From: Aureobasidium sp. EXF-3400
Taxonomy: Eukaryota > Ascomycota > Dothideomycetes > Dothideales > Saccotheciaceae
DNA length: 64,000 bases
Assembly: GCA_024195585.1 (NCBI GenBank)
Contig: SWBL01000013.1
Coordinates: forward strand, 62,001 to 126,000
Reading direction: 5' to 3'
In this document: piece by piece, positions 22,598-33,440 of the stretch
Numbering within the stretch: the stretch's first letter is position 1
Layout: every line of letters starts with the position of its first letter
Notes under the pieces: model-generated
Told to the model about the DNA's origin: nothing
What the model saw: only the letters and a program-made list of their open reading frames with translations
Database searches by the model: none
Program-made: the position numbers and the translations under genes

Positions 22598-23154
22598 ACG
22601 GGACATTTCACGCGACCACGGCAAGCAAAAGGGAATCAGAAAGAAGGCAGATGACAATGGAGCACGCTTCTCCAGGACAGTCGCAGGAGAGTGTTCAGGT
22701 GATGCAGAACAGAGTTGGATGGCGATAATTTTCACAGGGTAGAGGAGGCAGACGAAGTCTTTGTTCAAAGGAGACATCAGGCCTAGGATACCTTTTCAAT
22801 TTTTGTTGATTCTAGCGAATTGCATATGTTATTCGAACATCAAGGTCATTTGCCAAGTGAGACAGTGAAGAAGCGCCCCCCAGACTAGGGCGATTGTGTG
22901 GATACGCATCGTGACTAGGTACCTAGGTATGGAGTAGCCGTAGCCGGGGATGGCGCTTTCGGGCGATCACGGAAGCCGAGGGCTATTCTATGGCGGGCAT
23001 AACCGCAAGTTCCAGTGCTAAAGTGGTTGGTTGCATGTGACAGGAACCATGCGGCCGTCATGCATGTTCGATGCTAACACGGGCACGTTGTCGCGTCTCC
23101 GTCGGAAGCTGGCAAGCTGGTATAGGCAGTAGAGAGTCGGTCGAAAAGCAAACA
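22598..23154. other. Intergenic region between glnA and MED1
   Basis: The glnA 3' end followed by the MED1 promoter region. A perfect 12-bp palindrome CTAGGTACCTAG lies at 22915-22926. No gene is seen. Confidence 0.5.
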
Positions 23155-23214
23155 ATGGTGTTTGTCCTTCACCACCACAACGACCATCTGGTAGCCAACA
23201 TCAAAGCGCCATGA
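23155..23214 (+). promoter_or_regulatory. uORF overlapping the MED1 start codon
   Basis: An ATG at 23155 opens a 19-codon frame whose TGA stop (23212-23214) overlaps the MED1 ATG (23211-23213) in the four bases ATGA. If it is in the transcript, initiation at MED1 would need leaky scanning or reinitiation. Confidence 0.5.
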
Positions 23215-25370
23215 CGACGCCGAATACGACAAACGCGAGCTTGCTCACAAAACATTCGCATACTCCACTCAGCAACTCCAACACCAACACCAACCCCGCC
23301 CACGCGCACACTCCTCGCAGCGTACCTTCGACGGCCGCAAAAGCCGCCTCTTCCACCACGGCCCAGTCACAGCATGCTTCGGCAAACAAGTCCGCCATGG
23401 GCGGCATTGCCATGACCAGTAGCTTGAGCCAGACGAGCAACCTGTCAATGTCTAACACTCTGCTGGCCGCCTCGCCCTCCAACAACCTGCTCGCCTTTGC
23501 ATCCCCCGCTGCCCTCGCCGGCCTCGATATGAGCACCCCATCTGCTCTGCTCGACGCCGCTGCCACTTCGCAACCCATGAACCTGACCCTGTCCGACCTG
23601 GGCATCTCCTCTCACAAGCCCAACCAAGACGAAGAGCGCAGATTGAAGCTAGACACTATTCTCACAAAGCTTTTGGGTCCTCAACATCATCGGCGCTTTG
23701 GCAGAGTCAGCGAAGAGGGCGTGAGAAGAGTTGGACGATGGGCAGGACTAGACGTCGAGGTTGAGGCCAAGAGGGAAGCGCGAAAGTTTGAGGGCAACAG
23801 ACCTGTTGCCGTAGCAGGCAAGAACAACGTTCTGATCGATTTCCAGTTCAAGGACAACCTTCCAACCCACATCGACCTTTCCTTCTCCAGCCAAGACCAG
23901 GCCGTAACAGCTCACCAGGCTGCCGCCGCAAGCGTTCTTCTCCAAGACTTGACACCTGCACCTGGCACCTCTGCCATCAACACCAAACTCGATCGCTTCG
24001 CTGCAAACCTAGAAACTTTGGCCAGATTGGACAAACTTAGTGTATACAACCAGCTCAACTGCTTCGAAGCAATCACTGGTGTCTATGAAAGTCTAAAAAA
24101 GCTTTACGAGCACGAAAAACAGGCAGCCCGAACAATTGTACAGGCGAAGCGCGGGCACACCGAATCAAGAGCAGAGCGACATGTCTTGTGCAAGAGGAGT
24201 GGTCGTCCTCAGATGCACGCGCGCAGAAAGATTGGCTTGAGTCTGGACTACTGGATGGAGAAGAGCAACATATACCCAGCTGAGTCTGCGGAAACGACAA
24301 AAGACGCATCTGCGATGGATATTGATTCGCAGCCTTCTAAGCCGCCATCGAAAGAGCCCGACGAGACCATCTTTGCGCTGGACATCACAGCCGAGGTGGG
24401 CCCCCCTGATCCATACTCCTCTATTCGCGTCTCGTCTTCCTGGATTGCGGACCGCGTTCTCAAGTCTGCTGAAGAAACAACTGATCCTACCGATTTGCTT
24501 TCTGGCACCCAGAGTATCGATTGGCAAGATCCGGCCCCTACTTACTTGTCCGACAACAGTCAAGACAATAGTGACGCTATGGCCATTGACAACAACCCCA
24601 GCACTGGTGTCCAAAAGCTGCCTGCTGTACGCTTCGTAGCGCGTCTAAACCCTCCGCTCACCATGCCCTGGACAGCTGCGGCGGCCATACTGCAGTCTGT
24701 CGGCGCTGCCAGCGTCATGTCCGACATCCCTGATATGCAGCGCACCTACGAAGGATCGCTCCTCCAGAAGCCTTCTGATATACCGCTGCTTAACAAGCCC
24801 CTCCAATCCTCTGGACCCGCTGCTTCGACCATCAAAACTGTGCTCACTCCCGATGGTGTGAATGTGCAGCACAAGAACGCGCTTTATGTGCCTAAGCAAG
24901 ACTTTGGCTATGTGCTGACGTCCATTCCATTCGTGCATCCTCGTCAGGTGGTCGCTCTGTTGCCTGTACTGCGACAGTGGGCTTACTTAGGAAGCTTGCT
25001 TAAGGGCACTTTTGCCAAGTCAGAAAGTGCTGTATCTTCCAAGGACGAATCATCATTCTCACTAGCCGATCTTCTCAGCGGAACCAACATTAGCACAGGA
25101 AATGCTGTTGCAGTCGACATCTCGTTGTCCACACAGCCCTCACCAACCCTCGAATTCGTCTTCCCAGGCGAAGGAGTGGAAGGCGGGTTAGCCAGTCTTA
25201 GTGCCAGTGTCTCTGCTGATGGCCAAGTGGTTGTCTTGTCGCAGAATGTGGCCAAGGGTAGTCAAGAGGAGCAAGAAAAGGCGGCGCGCAAGATGGCAAA
25301 GGCTTTGGAACTCGTGAGTGACATTGGCGTCTGGGTCGAGTGGATCAGAAAAGTTTACGGAGGAACATAG
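23211..25370 (+). CDS. MED1: Mediator complex subunit 1
   Basis: Middle-module subunit of Mediator, which links activators to RNA polymerase II in the nucleus. It is a single 719-codon frame without introns. The first 130 residues are low complexity (Ser/Thr/Asn/Ala-rich). The Med1 domain follows from about residue 145: RLKLDTILTKLLG, GRVSEEGVRRVGRWAGL, NNVLIDFQFKDN, YNQLNCFEAITGVYESLKKLYEHEK and, around residue 330, the fungal Med1 hallmark VLCKRSGRPQMHARRKIGLS. The C-terminal part carries VLTSIPFVHPRQVVALLPVLRQWAYLGSLL. A short uORF ends inside the start codon. The gene ends tail-to-tail with the tyrosinase gene, 182 nt away. Confidence 0.88.
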   Translation: MTTPNTTNASLLTKHSHTPLSNSNTNTNPAHAHTPRSVPSTAAKAASSTTAQSQHASANKSAMGGIAMTSSLSQTSNLSMSNTLLAASPSNNLLAFASPAALAGLDMSTPSALLDAAATSQPMNLTLSDLGISSHKPNQDEERRLKLDTILTKLLGPQHHRRFGRVSEEGVRRVGRWAGLDVEVEAKREARKFEGNRPVAVAGKNNVLIDFQFKDNLPTHIDLSFSSQDQAVTAHQAAAASVLLQDLTPAPGTSAINTKLDRFAANLETLARLDKLSVYNQLNCFEAITGVYESLKKLYEHEKQAARTIVQAKRGHTESRAERHVLCKRSGRPQMHARRKIGLSLDYWMEKSNIYPAESAETTKDASAMDIDSQPSKPPSKEPDETIFALDITAEVGPPDPYSSIRVSSSWIADRVLKSAEETTDPTDLLSGTQSIDWQDPAPTYLSDNSQDNSDAMAIDNNPSTGVQKLPAVRFVARLNPPLTMPWTAAAAILQSVGAASVMSDIPDMQRTYEGSLLQKPSDIPLLNKPLQSSGPAASTIKTVLTPDGVNVQHKNALYVPKQDFGYVLTSIPFVHPRQVVALLPVLRQWAYLGSLLKGTFAKSESAVSSKDESSFSLADLLSGTNISTGNAVAVDISLSTQPSPTLEFVFPGEGVEGGLASLSASVSADGQVVVLSQNVAKGSQEEQEKAARKMAKALELVSDIGVWVEWIRKVYGGT

Positions 25371-25552
25371 AGGTATTCAGATCACTCCTCTTCATTTCGA
25401 GGAGGGAGCGAAAAGATATCATTACGAAACATAGATGATAAAAGAAGTCTACAGAAGTCCTATAGATCGCTTCGCAGAGAAAGACAAAAAGTATTTACAG
25501 AAGAAGCCCGCTTTTTCCCCTCCTACAGCCATAAAAGAGAGGAGAAGACAAT

Positions 25553-26731
25553 CTACTCGTAGCGGTAGCAGTAGCCCTCAGCAAAGGTATCCATCAATTC
25601 ACGGAAGATACGGTCATCAGCAACAAAACCGAAAGGAATGACATCGTCCAAAGTCATCTCAGCACTAGGAGGGCTGTTTCCGAGAGTAGAAGTGCCCTTG
25701 ATGATGAACTGACGACGGTAGATATCAAGGTTCTGCCAGGTGGTCCAGACATTGTCGATCATACCATGGTGAAGGAAAAAGAGGGGGTCAGCAGGCGAAG
25801 AGTGGAAGTCAGAAGCTGCACCTCCCATTCCCCAGTGACCGCCTCCGTGCACACCGAAGGGGTCTCCAGCAGCATAGCCTTGCATTCTGTCTTGGAAGTC
25901 CTCGAGGTAGATGCTTTCGAGGACGAGTTCGGTGACATTGGCGAAAGTGTTGTAGCGCTCGGTGAAGAAGGAGTTGAAGTCACGTTCCAGGCAGCGGGGG
26001 TTGTACTCATAGTCGCTGTCGACGTTCTTGGTGTTGGGCAAGTCCAAGGGTCCGAGGTTGATGGTGATGTTGGAGAAGGGACCGCTCTCAATGCAACCAC
26101 CACCGGTACCAGGAGGCATGCTGACACTTTGGGTGTAGAGGTAGGTGTCGCTGCGGTTGGGAATGTACTTGCCGTTGGCACCCATGCTGTACTCGTCACC
26201 GGTGAACAAAGGTGAATCCTGGGGTGCAGAGGCGTCTAAAGCCCAGTTCCAGTAGGGAAGGGTACCGGTATAGCCGCAGAGGTTCTGCAAATCTTGCTCG
26301 TAGTGCTTGATGAAGTGTCTGTGCCATCCCAGAAAATCGGCCGTCGCATGAATTTTTAGGGTCATATTTATGTGGGTGGCTACATATTCATCATGACGAG
26401 ACTTGATTCCAGGGTAGTCAGCTGCCTGGTCGGCAGGCATACGCTGGGGAGGTGTGTTCATGAGGCATGTAGCGGCATCGCTGAAAGATTTGCGGTCCTC
26501 CTTGGACATATCACGGAACTCTCTTCTGACATTCATAGTACCCCATTGGCAGGGGGAGTTTTCGCGCGTGCCCAGGTTGTATAGTTGGTTGTCTCTGGCG
26601 ATCTGGGTGACCTCTTCCCAAGCAGTGCCGTTGTTGATCTCAGATTGTGTCCATTGGTCAATGCTGGGAGCCTGGGCAGATGCCAGAGCACTGATAGAGG
26701 CGAGAGCAGCGATAGAAGTTTTGAAGTGCAT
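25553..26731 (-). CDS. Secreted tyrosinase (type-3 copper enzyme)
   Basis: Copper oxidase expected to oxidise mono- or diphenols to quinones. A signal peptide spans residues 1 to about 20 (hydrophobic Ala/Ser-rich core, ending ALASAQA), so it should be secreted. The protein is 392 residues from a single exon. CuA histidines fit H120 (VATHIN), H128 and H137 (FLGWHRHF). CuB histidines fit H295 and H299 (VHGGGHWGMGG) and H321/H322 (DPLFFLHHGMIDNVW). There are several N-glycosylation sequons (NMT, NRS, NIT, NVT). It lacks the C-terminal lid domain of long tyrosinases, so it belongs to the short secreted fungal type. The natural substrate, whether melanin-related or not, cannot be told from sequence. 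Confidence 0.93.
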   Translation of the reverse strand: MHFKTSIAALASISALASAQAPSIDQWTQSEINNGTAWEEVTQIARDNQLYNLGTRENSPCQWGTMNVRREFRDMSKEDRKSFSDAATCLMNTPPQRMPADQAADYPGIKSRHDEYVATHINMTLKIHATADFLGWHRHFIKHYEQDLQNLCGYTGTLPYWNWALDASAPQDSPLFTGDEYSMGANGKYIPNRSDTYLYTQSVSMPPGTGGGCIESGPFSNITINLGPLDLPNTKNVDSDYEYNPRCLERDFNSFFTERYNTFANVTELVLESIYLEDFQDRMQGYAAGDPFGVHGGGHWGMGGAASDFHSSPADPLFFLHHGMIDNVWTTWQNLDIYRRQFIIKGTSTLGNSPPSAEMTLDDVIPFGFVADDRIFRELMDTFAEGYCYRYE

Positions 26732-26884
26732 GTTGACTGTGTCTTCGTGTTATATGATAATTAAGTATAGAACGAGTGGAATAGATCAGACTTCGAGCAA
26801 ACGAATGCGACGACTGATCACGAGGTAGCGAGTGTGGTAGACAACGAGGTTCTTGAGAATTCAAATGAGCAGTCGAGAGGCCTA

Positions 26885-26894
26885 CCTATATAGG
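26885..26894 (-). promoter_or_regulatory. TATA-like element upstream of tyrosinase
   Basis: The palindrome CCTATATAGG lies about 155 nt upstream of the tyrosinase ATG on its coding strand. This suits a TATA box with a leader of about 100 nt. Confidence 0.5.
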
Positions 26895-28478
26895 CGAAGC
26901 TGGTCACCTTTTTCTGTTCTCTATTTGGCGTAGAGGGCGATCATTCAGGACTGGTGACCCACTTGCAAAGAGGTCCTTCCCTGTTGTAGCGGAAGCATGT
27001 GCATTGCATGGTGTTTTCTCGTAACGAGAAAGGGCCGCCTCTTGCTTCTGGAAAGAGCGGCTCACGAATCTGCGGCTCACGGGCCCAATGCTGGTTTGAC
27101 AAGAGCAAAGTGGAACTCACCTTGCGGCAATGATCGTGGTCGGCTCATGAGTGGTATGAAAGGGTTGATCTTCAACAAAGCAGTTCGATGACTTTAGGCA
27201 TGTGCATTCTATCGCCGAAGAAGCGATGAGGATGTCGAGGCGCAAGAACGTAAAAATAGAGACCTCTATCTCTGACGTTAGGACGACGTGGTGGAATGGT
27301 ACCTGGCGATCATTCTACTAGCCGAGTATGCATTTCTATCCTGCCTCTGTGACCTGATCAAGGTCGCATGTCAAGAGCACTTTGCTATGACCTTTCATTG
27401 TGATCACCACTTGTTCGAGCAATTGTTCGGTACCTCTTGACTCGCCGTGAGGACAGCGAGCTGACAGGATGAATTGGAAGGGTCAGTGAAGCATTGAAAG
27501 CCAAGTGACAATGTCCGTCTGTTTCACGTTTCTGTGGGGTGCGCAACTGATCCGTCTGCCGAACCGGGCCTTCATGATCGCGCATCATCGGATCCTTGCA
27601 CCTTCCTTGCAAATCTTATGAGCATCGAAAGTCTGCCTGCCTGTCGTATCGAGCCAAGGCCTGAGCCGCCTGTTGTTGGTCCGACCTCTCATCCATGCTT
27701 GCCCTAATCGCAACAAACACGCATCTTTTGATGGCTTCCAATACCAAAATTATCGCCCATGTCCGGTAGACAACGGCAGAGCGGGAGTCAGCCATACCAC
27801 AGATCGACTCCCGTGATCTCGAGAATCTCCTAGATGATATCAATGTCTCGAACAGCTGGCGAAGGAGAATGAATCTAGCCATCAGAGTCAGGACGGGCTG
27901 TTCTTACCCACAGTTCTTGCATGCATGCATTAGTGCAATGCAGCTCGCTACAGGCAGCAAAACATGCGCGAGCTCGCGCCTTCCGCTCCAGGATATCCAC
28001 CTTGACAGGAACAGAAGCAAGGTTGTTCTCTAAAAGGGCGATTCAACTCGTGCTTGGCGTCATGTTCGAATGGTGGCTCTAATACGTTCATTGCCCGAGG
28101 ATTCATGCCCCAACCACGACTGCATGCCCATGTGCCGGATTACGCGCGCGTATCTTCCCCGGAAGATGCACCTGCAGGAAACCGATGTCAGAATCAATCT
28201 TCACGCTCTTCACTCTGATTGCCCTTTAGGAGATATCCTACATGACACCAGGACGCATCGAGCTTAAGACATGTGTTCAAGATAATGCACCAAGCTCTTT
28301 CCATTGGTACAAGGAGATCCCATATTGTGTCGCCATCAATTAGTTGAGAATAGCGTCCTTGCCATGTGGTTCTTAGTATCCCATCTCCCCTCTTACCCAC
28401 TTGGTCCCTCCTGCTTCGCTCACTGTTGAGCTCTGGAAGGGGTCTCAGAAACGAGCTCGACCTTAAGAATAGCACAGA
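26895..28478. other. Intergenic region, 1.6 kb
   Basis: Divergent region between the tyrosinase and the rhodopsin-like gene. A minus-strand open frame at 27616-27882 (88 codons, ATG start) is not recognised. Nothing else stands out. Confidence 0.45.
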
Positions 28479-29663
28479 ATGTCTGCCGATCAACCGCAGC
28501 AACAGTACGCTGGACACAACAGTAACACGCAGGCTGCAGTATTGGTCCCTGCAGCAATAACTTTGACGTTGTCTCTGTTGCTGTATGCTACCCGCATACG
28601 AGCTCGTCGCTCCTCGCCTTTCGTCTGGACCGATGGCATGATCGCTGCAGCTCTGGTCAGTAATCGTGGAATGCTTCTCACTCTAAAGGCAAAATATCCT
28701 GACTCGTGTAGACACTAGCAATATCGGATCTCGTTCTCATCGCCATAAGTTGTCACTACGGTCTGGGTAGACATACAGTGTTTGTCGACTCAGCCAGAGT
28801 AATCAAGGCTCGACATTTCGGTTTCCTCGCACGACCTCTCTGTGTGTGGTCGATTTGCCTGTCTAAATGCTCTATCGCCTGGACTGCTTTGAGAACAAAA
28901 CGAGATCGAGAATGGCAATGGGTGTTCTGCTGGGTGATATTTGTGCAGACCACCTGTACAATTGCGACGAACGTGATTCAAGTCGTACAGTGCCAATCAA
29001 CATCTGCGCTATGGACCGACGATGTGGCAGCACAGTGCTGGCCGCCCGAGAGAACACAGCTTGCTGCCTATGTTACACTGGGTAAGAAAGTCATCATTTC
29101 CACTGCAGGGAGCTTGACTAATTCAACCAGGTTTCGGTGTCACAACGAGTTTGCTTCTATCTCTCACACCTCTCACCTTTGTCAGAGGCGCGAATCGTCC
29201 GTTACACGAGTTGATCGCGTTGGGTATATTGGTCGGCATAGGCCTTTTCATAACCATGTCTTGTGTTGCCAACATGGTGTACCTACACGGCTATCGCACA
29301 ACTCAGGATCCACTCAGAGACATGATAGCCCCAACTAGCTGGTGGCAGATTGAGCAAAACTTTTGCCTCATAGCCAGTATAGCAATCCGTCTTCGAACAC
29401 CTTACGAGACGTTACTGGTAAGATTTGGCCTGATCTATCAGGTCAGGACAGATTCCTCGACTTGCCACCGGTTGAACCGCCTCGAAGATGGGTCGCTGAT
29501 GCTGAAAAGCTTAAAGACGACTATACCTTGGAGCTCAGTGCATGATTCTGCAGCACAATTACCAAGTATCGTCAAGACGACCGAAGTTGTGCATTCGACT
29601 GAGCTGTTGGGGAATGATGAATTTCAGTTCGGGTCCCCAGCTAGGAGGCCTTCGTGGCAATAG
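28479..29663 (+). CDS. Rhodopsin/PTH11-like multi-pass membrane protein
   Basis: Member of the large fungal family of seven-helix proteins with a rhodopsin-like domain; the ligand is unknown. Exons are 28479-28655, 28712-29081 and 29131-29663, giving 359 residues. Hydrophobic helices are seen at the N-terminus (VLVPAAITLTLSLLLYAT), after splice 1 (TLAISDLVLIAISCHYGLG), then LARPLCVWSICLSKC, WVFCWVIFVQTTCTIATNV and, after splice 2, FGVTTSLLLSLTPLTFV and LIALGILVGIGLFITMSCVANMVY. The conserved VVQCQSTSALW and QCW pair matches the family. The last 100 codons are uncertain: a second frame over 29363-29545 also looks coding, so a frameshift or missed splice near 29380-29560 is possible. Plasma-membrane location is inferred. 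Confidence 0.7.
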
Positions 29664-29916
29664 TGTATCATGTTGTAACTTTCCATCTTTTCTCTTCTCC
29701 TGTTTTTTTAGTATAACTACTTTGTGTTGCTGTTTCTATCGCTCCTTCCATCTGTGTACTCAAATATCGCTGATCCCTGCCGAACAAGGTTCAAGAGCCC
29801 CGCAGCCGCGTATGGCAAGCATCATTATCAATCCGTTTGGCCTGCCGAGCAGTTACCATCCATCACAACCTTGCCTCTCTATATCTCCATAACCAAGTCC
29901 TTGTAACCAAGCCAAA

Positions 29917-30444
29917 ATGCCATTCGCAGTCAAAGCCCTCGATCACGTCGTCCTGACCTGTCGCAACATCAATGCCACAGTCAAGTTCTACAACCTGCTA
30001 GGCATGAAGCATGAAGTGTTTCATTCTTCCAAAGATGGACCGGGAGTAGAGAGGTATGTATGAAGCATTCTTTCCTGTACAAACAAATCATTCCACAGCT
30101 TGCTCTTGCTTGAACAAGAACCCGAACTATCCCGCTACCATCCAAAACTAACTCCTCTTCCAAACCACAGACACGCCCTCTCCTTCGGCCAGCAAAAACT
30201 AAACCTGCACCAAGCAGGTGCAGAATTCGAGCCCAAGGCCACTCTCGCAAAACCCGGTACTGCCGATTTGTGTTTCATAACCACGACACCCATTACAGAA
30301 GTGCTTGCCGAGCTACAAAAGGAAGGATTAGAAGTCTTGGAGGAAGGTAAAGTTGTAGACAGGATTGGTGCTGTGGGAAAGCTGAAGAGTGTGTACACGA
30401 GAGATCCAGATGGGAATTTGATCGAGGTGTCGAATTATGTGTGA
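29917..30444 (+). CDS. VOC-fold (glyoxalase/dioxygenase superfamily) protein, GLOD5-like
   Basis: Small vicinal-oxygen-chelate protein of 136 residues. Exons 29917-30053 and 30171-30444 are joined across a 117-nt intron with an AACTAAC branch site and a CCACAG acceptor. It opens with ALDHVVLTCRNINATVKFYNLLGMKHEVF, where the first His is the usual metal ligand. The junction restores VERHALSFGQQKLNLHQ, and the chain ends YTRDPDGNLIEVSNYV with the conserved metal-binding Glu. It matches GLOD5-type eukaryotic proteins; the reaction is not known. It converges on ALG12, whose stop lies 70 nt downstream. Confidence 0.9.
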
Positions 30445-30514
30445 TGCGATTGAAAGATGGGTTTATGATATTGAATACTTTTGACCTTTATATGCTAGCT
30501 AGCAAAGAATGTTT

Positions 30515-32354
30515 TTACTGTGATTTTAAGATGTAGATCTTTGGTTCCATCTTTATGATAGGCCATCGTCCGCCAGTCATTTTCTGGCTTGCCGTTCGTG
30601 CAACCTTGTTGTAGGTTTGAAGCAGCATGTTTATAGGCCGAGTAACAACACCGCGTGCCGAAAGAGGAGGCGCACTGTCTTGGTCTGCAGCCAATCTACC
30701 AAGACCAATTCCAGAATATCCGTATACCGTGTCCACAACTTCCCAGCTGCCGATAATGCGCTTGGGATCTTCGGCAAGCACGTAGTCGAACTTCTGCCAG
30801 AAGCCAGGATCCAATAGTGTTGTCTGGTCCTCTGTCTTGTCGTACATGAATGTTGATCCTGCATCTTTCTCGAGGAAACGTGTGACGCCAGTCTGACAGG
30901 CCAAGTTGTCCATATAAACCCAGGTCTGGCCCTGTCCACCGCTTGACACAATTTCGTGAAGGCGTGTGAGAGCTTCGCCGCCAGGGTAGTTCAAGCTGGA
31001 GACGTAGAGCAAGCTCAAGCTACCTGCGAAAGACAGCAGGGTTGAGCCAACAAGACCTAGACTCAAAAGACGATATAGAAAGGTCTTGGATCGGCGAGTC
31101 CAAATCCACGATGCTCCTGCAGCTGCTACACCAGTAAGTCCAGGGATGATGTAGATAATGAAGCGCCACTCCTTGTGCGGTAAGATGCTGTAGATGGCCA
31201 CGAAAGCGAGGAGAGGTATCATAATATCCAGACTTGACTTGCGGGTTGCGCGATTAACAAGAGCAAGCGGAATACAAAGAGACCAAGCAATGGGATTCAG
31301 CAAAAGACGAGGGACGGCATTGACAAAGTAGTAGTGCCATGGGCTGACGCCCCAGTCGGAGGATTTTCCTTGGATGGTGTTGTAGACGAAGCCTATCCAC
31401 TCAGGCCATAATGGGAAGCGTTGCCAGAAGTAAGAGTCTACCGAGACGGTAATACCGAGGCCAATTATCACACCAAAGAGTCCAGCGGGAATGACCTCGT
31501 TGACCAAAGAAGTTCGACCTTGTAGCAGCAAGTATAGAGTCTGCATGGCCAGGAGAATAGCTATCTCTGATCTGAAAATGATGCCTGAAGCAGTGAGGAG
31601 GTAGAGAGCCAGACGCCTGCGCTTGGAGCTCTTTTGTGTGCGTGTTGCAACTGCCTGAGCAGAGATGAGACTGGACAATGCCAAGGTTGCTAGCATGGTC
31701 AGGGAGGGGAGGTGCTCGATGACTGGGTCGCGACTTACTAATGCTGAAGGCAAACATGTTGGGCAGGGTGCGAGATGCATAGAACATGACATGGAACTGA
31801 GAAGCCTGAAGTATGATGTACCATCTTCCTGCCACTTTGCCGTATGCTGTATCAATTGCACGCTTGAACTGAACGAGAGCTGCTGCATTCAGCAGACCAA
31901 GCACTCCTCTGGCTTTTTCTGCCCATCAGAGAAAGAAGTTACAAAAACCGACGGACTAACAATCTTACCAGCAATCTGAAAAGTGAACTTGTCAAGGCCT
32001 TCGGACAGCAACATGTTGGAGATTATCTGCAAAGGTCTAGTCAAGCCGGACATGACGACAGCACCAACAAAAGTGCGAGGCACAGGACCGGGAAAGGTGA
32101 AGTGGTCATAATGCGACTTGAAGAAGGCGGCGGCATTGCGTGTTGGGATGCCATGGATCAAAGTGTCGTGAATCGCTTGGGTGTTGAAGCTTTCTTCTAC
32201 CTTGGTGAACGGAGCTAGATATAGGTGCACGAAAATGGTCAAGGGCAACAGCCCGGCCAGGATGACATCTGTGAAGACAGGAAATCAGCATTTGTCAAGC
32301 TGAATAACAATGACGAAGATAAAGTCGAGACATACCAATGAGTTGGCGAGGCAT
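30515..32354 (-). CDS. ALG12: Dolichyl-P-Man alpha-1,6-mannosyltransferase ALG12
   Basis: ER membrane GT22 glycosyltransferase that adds the eighth mannose (alpha-1,6) to the lipid-linked N-glycan precursor. Exons are 32336-32354, 31969-32268, 31739-31918 and 30515-31689, giving 557 residues. The luminal loop motif TKVEESFNTQAIHDTLIHG, with the catalytic acidic pair, is intact. HYDHFTFPGPVPRTFVG, RTLPNMFAFSITTLAL and, later, PHKEWRFIIYIIPGL (the GT22 HKEWRF motif) follow. Multiple hydrophobic helices are present. Introns are 67, 50 and 49 nt, all GT-AG. The gene shares a 168-nt head-to-head region with YOS1. Confidence 0.95.
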
Positions 32355-32522
32355 GGTCTAGTTCTTGGCGCATGTTTGTGAGGCCAGCTTGGACAGCTTT
32401 GGTCAAGAGACTGCGGAGGCTGCAACGCGCGGTGGTGGGGACAAGGAGACATTGTTGTTGCTTCGAGCGCGGCCATCCTTCGACATCGACAGTCGCAGAA
32501 AGCCTCTGCTACCGACACCATC
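32355..32522. promoter_or_regulatory. Shared bidirectional promoter of ALG12 and YOS1
   Basis: Only 168 nt separate the two divergent start codons, so both core promoters and both leaders must lie here or overlap. No clear TATA box is seen. Confidence 0.6.
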
Positions 32523-32961
32523 ATGTTCTTCTTCGGCCTTGGAGGCTTGTTCTATGGTAACTATGCTTGCGATTCCATTGACAAGCATCAAGAACTAACA
32601 CCTGTGTCCTTTCAGTCTCCATCTTGCTGGTCAACGCAATAGCTATCCTATCCGAAGATCGCTTCCTCGCCAGAAGTACGCATACCTATACATACCCCAT
32701 CCCGAAGATACACGCGACTAACAAAATATTCGCAGTCGGCTGGGGATCCGTACAACAAGAGCCTGCCTTTGGCGGTCCTGCCGACAACACCACCATCAAG
32801 TCAAAAGTCATCAACCTGATCGCTTCAGTCCGCACTCTGATGAGGAGTACGTTTATATCGACAGTCGCATTCTGACCACCTCGAAGCTGACACCAAGACT
32901 CACAGTACCGCTGATTGTTATCAACACGTTGATCATTGTCTACGAACTTATACTGGGATGA
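32523..32961 (+). CDS. YOS1: YOS1 (IER3IP1) ER-Golgi transport protein
   Basis: Small membrane protein that binds the Yip1-Yif1 complex and is needed for ER-to-Golgi vesicle traffic. Four exons (32523-32556, 32616-32675, 32736-32846, 32906-32961) give 86 residues. The N-terminal helix MFFFGLGGLFYVSILLVNA leads to AILSEDRFLARIGW, a short polar loop with QQEPAFGGP, and the C-terminal helix IPLIVINTLIIVYELILG. Length and sequence fit the family, and all three introns (59-60 nt) are canonical. Because its exons are so short, the gene is easily missed by ORF-only annotation. Confidence 0.95.
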
Positions 32962-33440
32962 GCTTATGTACAAGAACTGCCACTATACACGACCCATAAA
33001 TCCTATACCGCAGCCTCGATCCTCAGATTCTTCTCGTCCCTTCCACAAACAATTGCGCCATTGAGGCAGTCGAGCAGGCACCTTCGCTACGCTGCAACTG
33101 ACGACACCCGGGCGCTGCATCACTTGGCCCAAGTCAGCTTACGTGGCTGCTCAGCTTTGCTTCATCAAGGACATGCTACATGCACAAAGAATATTATAGG
33201 GCGCGTTGCGTAGACTGAGAGATTGAGTCTGAACAAGTCACTTCTCAAATACATACATGATAATCCATCAAACCCCTCAACACAGAGCAAGCTGCACAAG
33301 CAACCTGGATATCGTCTGCCACCATGATTTAAGTGCCATCAAGACGCCGCCACGCTCCTCTTTTGTATATGTCCAAGATTGCCCCGTGCATTACAGCAGC
33401 CTGCGCGAACAGGCCTAGTATGTCATATGTACACTATTCT
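32962..33440. other. Convergent intergenic region
   Basis: The 3' ends of YOS1 and the deubiquitinase gene. No gene is seen. Confidence 0.5.

Noticed and set aside
21096..26731. A metabolic gene cluster of glnA, MED1 and tyrosinase
   Set aside because: Functions are unrelated, orientations mixed, and no pathway-specific regulator or core synthase is present.
27616..27882. 88-codon minus-strand ATG frame between tyrosinase and the rhodopsin-like gene
   Set aside because: No domain and no supporting context.
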